64,000 nt of DNA from Limosilactobacillus mucosae DSM 13345 (GCF_001436025.1 NZ_AZEQ01000003.1:1-64000), one strand, 5' to 3'; positions 9,657-18,816 are shown, counted from the stretch's first letter. The notes: a model not told the origin generated them from the letters alone. A program made the numbers and translations.

Positions 9657-10289
9657 CTAAAGCAGGCCCAATGCTGCACTTAGCCCGGTCAAGAAATTAG
9701 CTAGTGCGTGAATCAGCCAGCTGGGATAAATGGAGCCGGTGGCCGACTTTTCATTGATAAATCCCATCAGCCAAGCTATCAGCAACGTAAACCAGCCGAT
9801 ACCGAGAGCGCTGAGCAGGCCCAGCTGATTGATAAATATGACACTGTGCAGCAGGCCAAACAGCAATGCCTGAATCAGATTTCCGATTGCAAAGTCAAAA
9901 CGAGTGGCCAGTCGCTTTAATAAGAAACCGCGAAACAGCAGTTCTTCTGGCAGCGATGTTCCTAAGACTGGGTAGACCAGCACTGCCGGCAGCACGCGCT
10001 AGCCTTGATTGGCAAAGTCACTGACGGCGGTATGGGCAGTACCGACGTTTTTCAACAGGACGATCGACAGCAGCAATAGGCCTAGAGAAGTCACACTAGC
10101 TCAGCCCCAGACTTTTGTGCGATTCTTCTTGGGAATGTCTTTAAGACCAATCCATTGCGCAAAAGAGATTTGTTTACGGGCAGTAATTAGCCACCAGCAA
10201 GCCGGTACCAGTGAGAAAATCAGCAGCTCAAAGCCGGCACTGAGCAGCTAATTGATCAGCAGCATGCAGATCAAGATCACGCCTTTCAT
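9657..10289 (-). pseudogene. CPBP-family intramembrane protease, three in-frame stops
   Basis: Reading from the ATG at 10289 gives a single frame of 211 codons that ends at 9657 without any frameshift, but it is broken by TAG at codon 14 (10248-10250), TGA at codon 63 (10101-10103) and TAG at codon 97 (9999-10001). The rest reads as a normal CPBP (Abi/CAAX-like) membrane protease, including the catalytic EELLFRG motif and the later LLHS histidine motif. At least the first two stops fit single transitions from CAG and TGG. A GTG at 9995 could restart the last 112 residues, but this is unlikely to give an active protein. Confidence 0.8.
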
Positions 10290-10414
10290 TTGGTTTGCTT
10301 TAGCTTAGCAATTTTTGGTTAACTAAACAATGGCGCAATGGTAATGCTTTGTGAGGGTTATCTATGCAAAGTGGCAGCCGCAAAAGCTTTTGCTAAGTCG
10401 CGAAAACCAGCCGA

Positions 10415-12310
10415 TCATTTTCGTTGACGCTGCTCGATGATGATGGCTTTAACCTCATCCAAGTAATCGTCAAGATATTCAGGAACCAAGAGCTGACCAT
10501 CGATGGCTTCAAGCATGATCTGTTCTTTTTCTTTGAGCCGCCGATAGACCCTTTCATCAATGAAGCCGGCATGAGCAACATCACCTTTAGTCATGAGGTA
10601 ATAGTATCTGGTATATTGACCATCCGGCAGTCCCAGACGATTGATTCGATCACGCGATTGCAGCATGAAGGTTAGATTGAAATTGTACTCAAAATAAACC
10701 GCATCGTGAACGGTCTGATGCAAAGAAATCGATTCGCCCAGCGTGTTGGGGTTGGTAACCAGCACTTGAACATTGCCATTGCGAAACTGATTGATTAAGC
10801 CTTCGCGTTCTTCTTTGGGTGTCGCGCCATAGATCAGTGTGGTGCGGATGCCGAGTTGATTAAGCGCAGCGGTAATTTTTTCCATTGTGCCAATAAACAT
10901 TGCCCAGACCAGGACTTTTTTGCCTTGTCCAGTCAGTTTGCGGATCAGCTTGATACCTAAGTCAAACTTGGGCGTGGGGATGCTGGCCAAATCGTATTGC
11001 CGATAAGGTTCACCACTGCTGATGTTTTCTTTGCTCAGGCGCTTTTGATGCTGGCTCCATTTGGCTGAATCAGCGTCCAACAGATTCAAATCGCGATAAT
11101 TGAGATTATACTTCAAGAGCTCGGGATTGGTCGAAGCCTGCAGTAAGCGGACAAACGTTGCCAGAGTACCATTTTCATTTTCATAGATTGCCTCAGCCAG
11201 CTTAGATTGAGCAAGCGAAGGCGCAACGGCTTGAATAATATCGTCATCTGGCTTAGGCACGTGCAGATCTTCTTTATTGGTTCGCCAGAAAAAAGGAGCC
11301 AGTTTTTGATTCACGATGTCGGCGTCAATACGTTCAAGGTCATTGACGCTCCAGTTAAAAAACGATTTATATTCATCCGGATACATTAAATGCAGGAAAT
11401 TATAGACGTCGCGAAAACCGTTTGGAATCGGCGTCCCCGTTAAGACGTAGCGATAATAGGGAGCTTGATTCAAATGCAGGGCAGCCCTGGCTCTTTGACC
11501 ATTGATCCCCTTGATGCGGTGAACCTCATCGAAAACCAGCATGGTCCTGGAATCTAGCAGCTCATTGATGACGCGCAGATTGCCCTTTAATGATTCATAG
11601 TTGATCGTGACTACATCGGCGCGCGGCCAGGCTCGTTTGATGGCTCCTTGATCGTTAACCAGTCGTGGATCACGCAGGTTCAGGTAGTGCAGTTTTCTTT
11701 TGGCGCCAAAAACGGCAGTAAATTCAGTACGCCAAGCCGCAAAAGCGTTTAATGGCGAGACCACCAGCAGCCTATCGACTTGATTGATCGCAGGACTGGA
11801 AAGATAGGCAAACGTACCATACATCATGGCTGTTTTGCCAGCGCCAGGAACTGAGAAGTTAGCTGCTTTTTTCATCATTGCTAAAAAGAAGCTGGCCCGT
11901 TCCTGTTCAGGTTTTAGCGGCCGCGCGATCTCTTGGGCAACGATCTTTTTGAACGCGTTAAATTCCGGCTGCCAGCGCGAATCCCGATTTTTAATGGTCA
12001 GACCAGCTTCACTTTGTTCCTTGATGTGATACTGCTTGGCCTGGATATACTGATCAACCTGAGAACTGACGATAACTTCCGGCAGGCCTTTACGCTGAAG
12101 ACGATGATTCAGCTTTTTGATCAACGCAAGAAGACTGACATAGGTTAAATCAGTTTTGAAGATTCTTTTTTTAGGATCAGCAAAGTAAGGAGCCAGAACC
12201 TGCAGTGCTCGCTTGGCTGGTAGAGTTTCCAAAGTGTGGCTGGGATCATCAATTAATTGAAACTGGCCTTGTTCGTTTTTGATAATAGTGGGATTATCTT
12301 TCCTCAGCAT
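10415..12310 (-). CDS. SNF2-type DEAD/DEAH helicase of the type III R-M operon
   Basis: The 631-residue product is a superfamily 2 helicase. Visible motifs are Walker A in SVPGAGKT (GAGKT at 156-160), the DEVH box at 261-264, LTGTPIPN, a C-terminal helicase domain with LVTNPNTLGESISLH, and DRINRLG as motif VI. The arrangement is close to SNF2 ATPases, which track or remodel DNA rather than unwind it fully. It is the last gene of the mod-res-ParB-like operon and overlaps the preceding gene by 17 bp, so it should be made with the restriction enzyme. It is not a standard type III subunit; a role in loading, remodelling or target clearance is inference. Confidence 0.8.
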   Translation of the reverse strand: MLRKDNPTIIKNEQGQFQLIDDPSHTLETLPAKRALQVLAPYFADPKKRIFKTDLTYVSLLALIKKLNHRLQRKGLPEVIVSSQVDQYIQAKQYHIKEQSEAGLTIKNRDSRWQPEFNAFKKIVAQEIARPLKPEQERASFFLAMMKKAANFSVPGAGKTAMMYGTFAYLSSPAINQVDRLLVVSPLNAFAAWRTEFTAVFGAKRKLHYLNLRDPRLVNDQGAIKRAWPRADVVTINYESLKGNLRVINELLDSRTMLVFDEVHRIKGINGQRARAALHLNQAPYYRYVLTGTPIPNGFRDVYNFLHLMYPDEYKSFFNWSVNDLERIDADIVNQKLAPFFWRTNKEDLHVPKPDDDIIQAVAPSLAQSKLAEAIYENENGTLATFVRLLQASTNPELLKYNLNYRDLNLLDADSAKWSQHQKRLSKENISSGEPYRQYDLASIPTPKFDLGIKLIRKLTGQGKKVLVWAMFIGTMEKITAALNQLGIRTTLIYGATPKEEREGLINQFRNGNVQVLVTNPNTLGESISLHQTVHDAVYFEYNFNLTFMLQSRDRINRLGLPDGQYTRYYYLMTKGDVAHAGFIDERVYRRLKEKEQIMLEAIDGQLLVPEYLDDYLDEVKAIIIEQRQRK

Positions 12311-13583
12311 ACTTATTGAAAAGCTCCTTGCTTAAAATATTCAGGTGACGCATGTAGTCTTGCAGCTCTTTGATTTGCTCGCTACTAATCTCACCATAGC
12401 GTAAGGTGCCGGCCAAACCGCCATTATTGTTCAGATCTTCATAGTATTTAACGGAATCTTTGATGCTCTTGATGAATTTTTCGACCGATTCGCCGTTTTT
12501 GGCATCCCGCATGTAGGTGTCATAGGTATCACCGAACTCACTGATGTTGTCGTTGGCTTCAGTCAGCTGAGTCATCAAATCAGTAGTATTGTTGATTGGC
12601 GATTCTTGCAGCGTATCGGTCAGATCTTCGACGGCATCACTGACTTCATCGTTGAATTCATTTAGATTAGGCGATTTAACGATATTTTGGGTGAAATCGC
12701 GCATATGAGTCCGCGCTGGCGTGCCGCTTACCCCAACATGAAGGTCATGTAAAATCAAGCCAAAGTATGAATGCATGGTTTCATTCTTTTGAACCTGTGA
12801 GTCGTCATCATCACCGAAATTATTAGCCAGTGATTTTCCCATTTCATAAAATGGCGACCAGATTTGATTTTCTTTGATGAGGTTATAGTTGTTTTCATCG
12901 GCACCGATAAACTTAAGAAATTTCCGCATGTAAACGGCACCTTGATAGTATCGTTCGGCTTCTTTTTTCTTCATATTGGCAACGTTGACATAATCGGCCA
13001 GTGTCATCATGGCATCATCGCCGGTTGTGGTTTGGTAGATGTCAACGGCTAGGTCAACTGGGTCATAGTCTTCGCGCTTTTCGACGCCCATCTGAATTGC
13101 CAGTTCGAGTTTCTTGATCTTGGAGCGGTCGGTTTGGTTGTCATATGAGAAAGGCAAAATTACCGCTTCAAAGTAGTAGGTTTTACCGGTTGCCTTTTGC
13201 AGATTGCGCAAAGCAGTGTAGCGTCGGTTGCCATCAACGATCCGACCATCTTCAAGTACGTAGCCGCAGATGCGCTGTCCAGATTCTTGGATCGATTTTT
13301 GGGTTCGTTTTAAAGCGACTGGATTGTTTTGTTCAATCAGTTTGGCTACGGAATCATTATAGGCTGGATCAACTGTATCGTTGACTGGATTGAGTTCGTC
13401 ATGGTATCCGGCAATTGCCGTTGAGATGCGGCCATTTTTGTCATTGTAGTACAGATACTTAAGCGGAATGCGATAGACATCCATATTCTCGCTGCCCAGA
13501 TTGTTAAGCCTGGTTGGCAGCTTGACGGTCGCGCCGGTCTTTTCGATCTTGCCGGCTTTTTCTAGATCAATGAGTGACGTCAT
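12294..13583 (-). CDS. ParB/Srx-fold protein of the type III R-M operon
   Basis: A TAAGGAGA ribosome site 8 nt upstream selects the ATG at 13583; a longer in-frame TTG start would include that site. The 429-residue product has a ParB/sulfiredoxin-like motif with DGNRRYTALRNL (DGNRR at 117-121), then a mostly helical C-terminal half. ParB-fold proteins of this type bind DNA or nucleotides and occur in DNA-modification systems such as the DndB class. It overlaps res by 17 bp and the helicase gene by 17 bp, which shows tight co-expression. Its biochemical role is unknown. Confidence 0.72.
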   Translation of the reverse strand: MTSLIDLEKAGKIEKTGATVKLPTRLNNLGSENMDVYRIPLKYLYYNDKNGRISTAIAGYHDELNPVNDTVDPAYNDSVAKLIEQNNPVALKRTQKSIQESGQRICGYVLEDGRIVDGNRRYTALRNLQKATGKTYYFEAVILPFSYDNQTDRSKIKKLELAIQMGVEKREDYDPVDLAVDIYQTTTGDDAMMTLADYVNVANMKKKEAERYYQGAVYMRKFLKFIGADENNYNLIKENQIWSPFYEMGKSLANNFGDDDDSQVQKNETMHSYFGLILHDLHVGVSGTPARTHMRDFTQNIVKSPNLNEFNDEVSDAVEDLTDTLQESPINNTTDLMTQLTEANDNISEFGDTYDTYMRDAKNGESVEKFIKSIKDSVKYYEDLNNNGGLAGTLRYGEISSEQIKELQDYMRHLNILSKELFNKYAEER

Positions 13584-16581
13584 CGGTTGAAATCTCCTTA
13601 TTTTCAATTTTTCTGATTAGTTGATGAACTTCATCTTCGCTAGTGGCCATGCGATAATAAACGCCGGATTCGCGGAGCTGGTCAAAGTACTTTTGTTGAA
13701 TGACGCGAATCTCCTCGTCGCCCAGTCGCATATTCTCGGCCTTGGTCTCGATCACGGCATAAACGGTTTGGCCGTCTGCCTGATCGATCTTGAAAATGAA
13801 GTCGGGGGTTGTGGTTTCGTTGTCAAAGCGCGGAATCTTAATGGCTTTTTTCGGCAGCTTGCCAAAGACGGTGATCTGATTACTATAGGTTCGTCTAAGA
13901 ATCATCAGTTCGGGATCGGTACTGTCATAGCGCAGCGGCGGCCGATCATAAAGATATTTGGGATCGGCGACGGCATCGGCTGAGTAGACGCCCAACAGAT
14001 CAGCCGGCAGCTCGTCAACGAATTCCTGTTTTTGAGCATCATAGATTGAAGTTGACGCCGAAAACTTTAGGGGAACGTAGGAATACTGTGTCCGAATCCG
14101 TTCGTTGAAGTTGCGATTGAACGTCTTGATTAGGTTATTAAGCGTCTTTTCATTGATGTAGTTGGGATCGTTGCTCAACTGGTCGCGCATGGCATTGGTC
14201 ATTAAGCGATGGAGCAGGGGAACCGGCAGATCAGTCTGCAAAGTGAGCTGTTTAAGAAAACTGCCATACTTCATGGTGCGATAGGCGGCGCGATAATCCT
14301 GCTGCGTTTCCTGCAGTTTGGCGCCTTCTGCATTGGTACTGATGGTCTGATGAATGATCTGCGGCTGATCGAGGACGAAGATTTTCTTGTCAGGGTCGCT
14401 GAACACGTTGCGAGCCACGTCTTCGGCCAGCTGATTGATCGAATCGTCAAATTTGACCATCTGCCGTTTTGAGAGCTGCTGCCAAAGATCCTTGAGCTGA
14501 TTCCAGTTTTCCTTGCGCAGCTTGACCTTGGTGCTGGCGTGCCGCTTTTTGAGGTTGCGGACACGATCTTTAGCGACCATAGTCTGATGCTCGACTTCAG
14601 GGTAGAGCTGCAGGAAAGCCTCATAGCCCGACATGGTTTTGCCATTCAGCGCCACTTTGGCTTTAAAGTTGCGATTAAAATCGATGACTTCATGCTGACC
14701 CAGATTATTGACGATTTCATTAGCGGTTGACTTTGGATCCAGCTTTGGATTGGTCTGCTGCTTGGCCTTGACGATCAGTTTGACCATTTCGTCTGTAAGT
14801 TCGTCATGATTCAGCTTGATTGGCGTATCCGTGTTGATTTCGCCCACCAGCTTGGCCGCGAAGTCTTTTTCGTCATAGCCAATCAAAAATGAAAGGCGGC
14901 TGGGCCATTCATCCTGCGTTAGGCGATGGCCGGTTTCATCAACTGGCAGCCGCAAGCCTCGACCAACTTCTTGAATCTTGCTGATGTCAGATCCCGAGGT
15001 GCGCAGCTTGGCAATTACAAAGGCGTTGGGATTGTCCCAGCCTTCCCGCAGTGTCCACTTGGAGAATAAGAAGCGGCGGGTCAGCCAGTTGCCTTGTTCA
15101 TCTTTAAAGCTCAGCAGTTTTTCCTTGTTTTTCAAGATATCGTCGACTTCGGCTTGAATGTCATCATCAGAACTGTTGCGGTCTTCACTGAAGTAACCAG
15201 CGTAAACGTCTTGATGTTCTGACTGCAGACTGGCCAGGGTCGCTTGCAGGAAGTCATGATACTGGCGCTCGCGATCGTTGAGAGCCAGGTCATATTTATC
15301 AATCAGTTTGACCAGCTTGGCTTTGAGCAGCTTTTCAAAGTGCGTGGCCAGCCAGCCCTTGCTGTTGTTTTCGCCCCGCAGACTGCTGATACTGTCGATA
15401 AAGAATAATGACAGTGTTTTGATGCGGGGGGCGTTGGCTTCAGATTCGGGGCGCAAAAAGTTCTGCTGTTCAGCCGCGAAATGATATTCCAGGGCCTGAT
15501 TAAGAATCTCATCTTGATATGATTCCGCAAACGTGCCAGGAATCAGTTCCATGTCCTTAGCCAGTGCCAACCCATTGGAAAGCTCACGGTCAGTGCCGCC
15601 TTCATAGGTGATATTGCCGGCAAAGCCTAGATCGACGTCTGCCAGATTTTCGCCGATGCCAATCCGATGCTCCTTACCGTTGCGCGTCAGAATCAGTTCC
15701 TTAGGTTTAGCGGCCTTGACTTGATAACGAGCGCTGGCCTGCTGCTCAGACATGTCTGGATAGTCAACGTCAATGCCCTTAACCAGTCCTTGATTGAAGC
15801 TGTCAATGGCGTTGAGATCATATTGCGGCCGGCCTCGGTAATAATCAATTTTGGTAGTCTTGTTTTTGCCGCGTCCTGTCGTAATCTCAGGAAAAGTAGC
15901 CCCAAAACGATAGATCAGCTGCGGTTTTAATTCCTCAATGTCGGCATAAAACTTCTTGCCGCGGGGAAAACGGTGCGGCTCATCGATAATTACGATAGGG
16001 CGGGTGGCGGCAATTGCCTTGGCGGGGGATGTCTCGCCGCCTAGAAGCGTTTGGTCATAGTCGTCGCGGTGCATTGACTTGGAGTGCAGCATGCCGGCGT
16101 TGATCAGCAGGACTTGAATTTGGTTGGCGTTTTGCCGCGTGCTTTCGACAAATTCCATCAGCTGGGCCGGGAAGTTGCGCCGCCCCGACTTGGCCTTGAA
16201 GTCACCAGCATTGATGACGTTTAGCTGCACCTGCGTATTTTCAAAGAACTGGCTGAAGTACTGCTTGGCATAGTCGCTGGTGATAAAGCTTTTGGTTCCT
16301 TCTTTGATGCTGGGGCTGGGGACGGCAATCACAAACTTAAAGAGGCCGTATTTTTGGTGCAGCTCGTACATCAAGCGCGTGTAGACAAAGGTTTTCCCTG
16401 TCCCAGTTTCCATTTTGACGTCAATATTGGCTCTTTCCTGATAGCGATATTTGACCAGCGGATTAGCGTAGATGTAGTTGGCATCCGGATCGTTCGCATA
16501 CGTGTCCATTCCCTGAAAGGCCTGGTCGATGGCTTTCAGTGCCGCGGTTTGGTGAGGTAGGATTTCAAGTTGAATCTTCAT
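13567..16581 (-). CDS. Type III restriction endonuclease Res subunit
   Basis: The 1004-residue product has the type III Res layout. An SF2 ATPase carries Walker A METGTGKT (57-64) and the typical type III motif II DEPH (200-203). A late PD-(D/E)XK nuclease core reads TPDFIF, with the acidic/lysine part IETK (Asp927, Glu945, Lys947). With Mod it hydrolyses ATP, communicates along DNA and cuts near unmodified sites. The ATG lies one base after the mod stop codon, with AAGAGGT as ribosome site, so translation is probably coupled. The nuclease residues look intact. Confidence 0.9.
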   Translation of the reverse strand: MKIQLEILPHQTAALKAIDQAFQGMDTYANDPDANYIYANPLVKYRYQERANIDVKMETGTGKTFVYTRLMYELHQKYGLFKFVIAVPSPSIKEGTKSFITSDYAKQYFSQFFENTQVQLNVINAGDFKAKSGRRNFPAQLMEFVESTRQNANQIQVLLINAGMLHSKSMHRDDYDQTLLGGETSPAKAIAATRPIVIIDEPHRFPRGKKFYADIEELKPQLIYRFGATFPEITTGRGKNKTTKIDYYRGRPQYDLNAIDSFNQGLVKGIDVDYPDMSEQQASARYQVKAAKPKELILTRNGKEHRIGIGENLADVDLGFAGNITYEGGTDRELSNGLALAKDMELIPGTFAESYQDEILNQALEYHFAAEQQNFLRPESEANAPRIKTLSLFFIDSISSLRGENNSKGWLATHFEKLLKAKLVKLIDKYDLALNDRERQYHDFLQATLASLQSEHQDVYAGYFSEDRNSSDDDIQAEVDDILKNKEKLLSFKDEQGNWLTRRFLFSKWTLREGWDNPNAFVIAKLRTSGSDISKIQEVGRGLRLPVDETGHRLTQDEWPSRLSFLIGYDEKDFAAKLVGEINTDTPIKLNHDELTDEMVKLIVKAKQQTNPKLDPKSTANEIVNNLGQHEVIDFNRNFKAKVALNGKTMSGYEAFLQLYPEVEHQTMVAKDRVRNLKKRHASTKVKLRKENWNQLKDLWQQLSKRQMVKFDDSINQLAEDVARNVFSDPDKKIFVLDQPQIIHQTISTNAEGAKLQETQQDYRAAYRTMKYGSFLKQLTLQTDLPVPLLHRLMTNAMRDQLSNDPNYINEKTLNNLIKTFNRNFNERIRTQYSYVPLKFSASTSIYDAQKQEFVDELPADLLGVYSADAVADPKYLYDRPPLRYDSTDPELMILRRTYSNQITVFGKLPKKAIKIPRFDNETTTPDFIFKIDQADGQTVYAVIETKAENMRLGDEEIRVIQQKYFDQLRESGVYYRMATSEDEVHQLIRKIENKEISTDDVTH

Positions 16582-16582
16582 G

Positions 16583-18538
16583 TTAGTACCTCTTGATCAA
16601 GCTGACGTTGCCATCAAGCTGCTTTAAGCCGTTTTCCAGTTCACGGAGGTCGTTCAGATTAAACGAGTAGCCGAAAATTACGACGGCCTGCAGGTTTAAT
16701 GCATGCGTGCCCAGCAGGTTCAACAGTTTTTCAGTACACTTGCTGCTCCAGCCTTCACGAATTAGATAGAGACGATTGTTTTCGATCAGATTGCCTTGAT
16801 AGCCAGCCAGATCGATTTTTTGGACGTCAACATCAAATGGATAGCCATCTTTAGCCAGCCACGTTGCTAAAACTGTCTGTTCGCCGCTGGCGTTGCCGGC
16901 CACGCCTAAAGTCTGACTGGAGAATGAGTCAACGGTATCCAGCACCAATTCATCGGTATCTGGCTTAAATTCCTCAATTCGCTCCAATGCAATCCGGTTT
17001 GGCTTAACGACGCGATAGTGCTTAAAGCTGCCATCAAAGTCGGCGGGGAGGGTCAATTCATTGTCGGCTTTGATCTTAGCAGCAGCGCGCCGGATGCGTT
17101 CCCGTGAGATTTCGTCAATGGAGCGGAAACCTGCTTCATAGGCGGCCTTCCCACCTTTAGTCGGCACTTCAGAACCGTCACTGTTGGTATGATAGGTTTT
17201 TTCGGGCAGCTGCACCATGATGAATTTACGGTGTCCGCCATCTTCGGCATTAAGCTGCATGACAGCATCGGCAGTGGTGGAAGAACCAGCAAAGAAATCA
17301 AGGACTGTTGAATTTTTGTTAGAAACTGAACTTAGAATTTCTTTAATTAATCTAATGTTTTTCGGATTGCTAAATGGAAGGTTAAATGTTTTGGAAATTT
17401 GTCCTACTTCTAAATCAGTCCATAAAGAAGTTCTTAAACTTGTATTTCGTGGGCCTACATAGTATTGGACACCACCATTTTTCCCCGTACCATTAGGGAT
17501 TCTTCGTATAAATCGAAGCTTTTCTCCTGTTCTTTTCCAATATTCATCAATAGTCATAGTGTCTGAAAAGTATTCAATATATTTTTTGTAATTATTGATA
17601 GCCTTATCTGCTAAACTTTTTTGCCAGCGCCATTGTCCTGTAGTTGGTGTGAATCCTAAAACCGGATATCGCATGCTAGGCCTATCTGCTCCTGACCAAA
17701 AGACATTCCAAGTGCCTTTTTCAGGAGCTTTTGTTTTTTCAACCCTTAGTGGCTTGAATGAAAAGTTCTCATTTTTAGAAAATACAAGAACATATTCTGC
17801 TCCAACGTTAAAAGATTGTAACCCCTTTTCGGAAAACTGTTGATTTAGTGACTTTACTCGGCGACGAACAAGAAGCGTGTTTCTATAATTTTGTTCTCCG
17901 AATAGTTCGTTTAAGATTTCTATTAAATTTGAATATTCATTTTCATCAATTGAAATAAATACTACCCCTGTATTAGATAGCAGTCTTTTTGCTAGCGCCA
18001 ATCTTGGATACATAAATGTCAGCCAGGCGGAATGACTTGCCTTACCTTGAATACTCTTTAATCGAGCAACTTGATCATCATTCATGCCAAACATTTCTTT
18101 AAGCCTGTCATCGGAATATTCAAAGCTGTCAGGGTAGACGAAGCCATCGCTGCCGGTGTTATAAGGCGGATCGATATAGATAACGTCAATCTTGTTCTGA
18201 TAGTTGTTTTGCAGATGACGCAGTACTTCAAGATTATCGCCAGTGAAAAAGAGATTTTGGCTGTTCTTGCCCGCACCGCTATTTTGGTCTTCATCGGGAA
18301 CGATCACCGTAGTTGGCATCTCACCTGCTTGACGGCGGGCATAGTCTTTGCCGATAAAGTTCAGCTGATAGCCTTCGCTCTGTTCTGAAACGTTCTTTTC
18401 TTTTAAAGCTGCTTGGAATTTTTCCAGATCAAAAGAATTTTCCCGCGTAAAGAATTCGGGCAGCTTTTCTTTGAGTTCAGCCAAAAAGGCAGAATTGGGT
18501 TGCATGGTGGCATTGAATCGTTGGTTGTCGGTTTCCAC
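16583..18538 (-). CDS. Type III DNA methyltransferase Mod subunit, phase-variable leader
   Basis: The 651-residue product is an N6-adenine methyltransferase of the beta group. Motif IV DPPYNTG is at 123-129 and the AdoMet motif DFFAGSS at 414-420. The target-recognition region lies between them. The GTG start at 18538 follows a near-perfect AAAGGAGGT; the frame is closed by TAA upstream, so no longer form exists. Mod methylates one strand of an asymmetric site and gives Res its specificity. The DNA for the recognition region (about 17290-18090) is far more AT-rich than the rest. Its leader contains a 5-bp repeat ORF and a hairpin, described separately. Confidence 0.9.
   Translation of the reverse strand: METDNQRFNATMQPNSAFLAELKEKLPEFFTRENSFDLEKFQAALKEKNVSEQSEGYQLNFIGKDYARRQAGEMPTTVIVPDEDQNSGAGKNSQNLFFTGDNLEVLRHLQNNYQNKIDVIYIDPPYNTGSDGFVYPDSFEYSDDRLKEMFGMNDDQVARLKSIQGKASHSAWLTFMYPRLALAKRLLSNTGVVFISIDENEYSNLIEILNELFGEQNYRNTLLVRRRVKSLNQQFSEKGLQSFNVGAEYVLVFSKNENFSFKPLRVEKTKAPEKGTWNVFWSGADRPSMRYPVLGFTPTTGQWRWQKSLADKAINNYKKYIEYFSDTMTIDEYWKRTGEKLRFIRRIPNGTGKNGGVQYYVGPRNTSLRTSLWTDLEVGQISKTFNLPFSNPKNIRLIKEILSSVSNKNSTVLDFFAGSSTTADAVMQLNAEDGGHRKFIMVQLPEKTYHTNSDGSEVPTKGGKAAYEAGFRSIDEISRERIRRAAAKIKADNELTLPADFDGSFKHYRVVKPNRIALERIEEFKPDTDELVLDTVDSFSSQTLGVAGNASGEQTVLATWLAKDGYPFDVDVQKIDLAGYQGNLIENNRLYLIREGWSSKCTEKLLNLLGTHALNLQAVVIFGYSFNLNDLRELENGLKQLDGNVSLIKRY
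17290..18090 (-). other. AT-rich target-recognition segment of mod
   Basis: By eye this segment has a base composition close to one third G+C, while the mod DNA on both sides is nearer half. It covers roughly residues 150-415, the part between the catalytic motifs that sets sequence specificity. Such sharp internal changes are typical of recognition domains exchanged by recombination; the limits given are approximate. Confidence 0.6.
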
Positions 18539-18576
18539 TATGCCACCTCCTTTGCTGCAGCGAAGAAAATGGCATT

Positions 18577-18613
18577 AAAAAAGAGACTTCTAGCAAAAAA
18601 GGCTAGAAATCCC
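18577..18613 (-). terminator. Intrinsic-terminator-like attenuator hairpin in the mod leader
   Basis: Read on the minus strand, GGGATTTCTAGC (18613-18602) can pair along all 12 bases with GCTAGAAGTCTC (18594-18583), using two G-U wobbles, across a 7-nt loop. Six Ts follow directly (18582-18577). It lies after the leader promoter and start codon and before the mod Shine-Dalgarno, so it could stop transcription before mod unless ribosomes are moving through it. Confidence 0.65.
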
Positions 18614-18644
18614 TTATAAAACAGCTTGACAAAAAAACGTTGAT

Positions 18645-18716
18645 CTACATAATCAGCGTGAGTTGAGTTGAGTTGAGTTGAGTTGAGTTGAGTTGAGTTG
18701 AGTTGAGTTGAGTCAT
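18645..18716 (-). CDS. Repeat-containing leader ORF upstream of mod, in its short (out-of-phase) form
   Basis: The ATG at 18716 follows GAGGA at a 7-nt spacing and is at once followed by eleven ACTCA units, which encode repeated Thr-Gln-Leu-Asn-Ser. With eleven units the frame stops at TAG (18647-18645) after 23 residues. If the number of units is 10 or 13 (1 modulo 3), the frame instead continues for 40 sense codons through the hairpin and ends at TAG 18540-18538, whose G is the first base of the mod GTG. This makes a 57-residue peptide at ten units. The ribosome site and exact end point support a regulatory leader; translation itself is unproven. Confidence 0.6.
   Translation of the reverse strand: MTQLNSTQLNSTQLNSTQLTLIM
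18659..18713 (-). repeat. Pentanucleotide simple sequence repeat, 11 perfect copies
   Basis: The unit is TGAGT on the plus strand (ACTCA in the direction of mod transcription), repeated 11 times without error over 55 bp. Because five is not a multiple of three, gain or loss of one unit changes the reading frame of the leader ORF. Tracts like this change length by slipped-strand mispairing. Confidence 0.95.
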
Positions 18717-18738
18717 ATCTCTGTCCTCTTTTAATATA

Positions 18739-18766
18739 TTTCTAGTATGGATGCGTTGTTTGTAAA
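18739..18766 (-). promoter_or_regulatory. Putative promoter of the mod operon leader
   Basis: On the minus strand TTTACA (18766-18761) is separated by 16 bp from a TAGAAA -10-like box (18744-18739). Transcription would start just before the leader ribosome site. The -10 box is a poor match, so this is tentative. Confidence 0.4.
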
Positions 18767-18816
18767 CGCGTATCATAACTATTTTAACAGTTCTTGCTGC
18801 CTATAAAAGGTCTAAA

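Noticed and set aside
18536-18716. Reading the repeat as part of the mod coding region itself
   Set aside because: The mod frame is closed by TAA between the repeat and the GTG start, and the open leader frame ends one base into that GTG in another frame.
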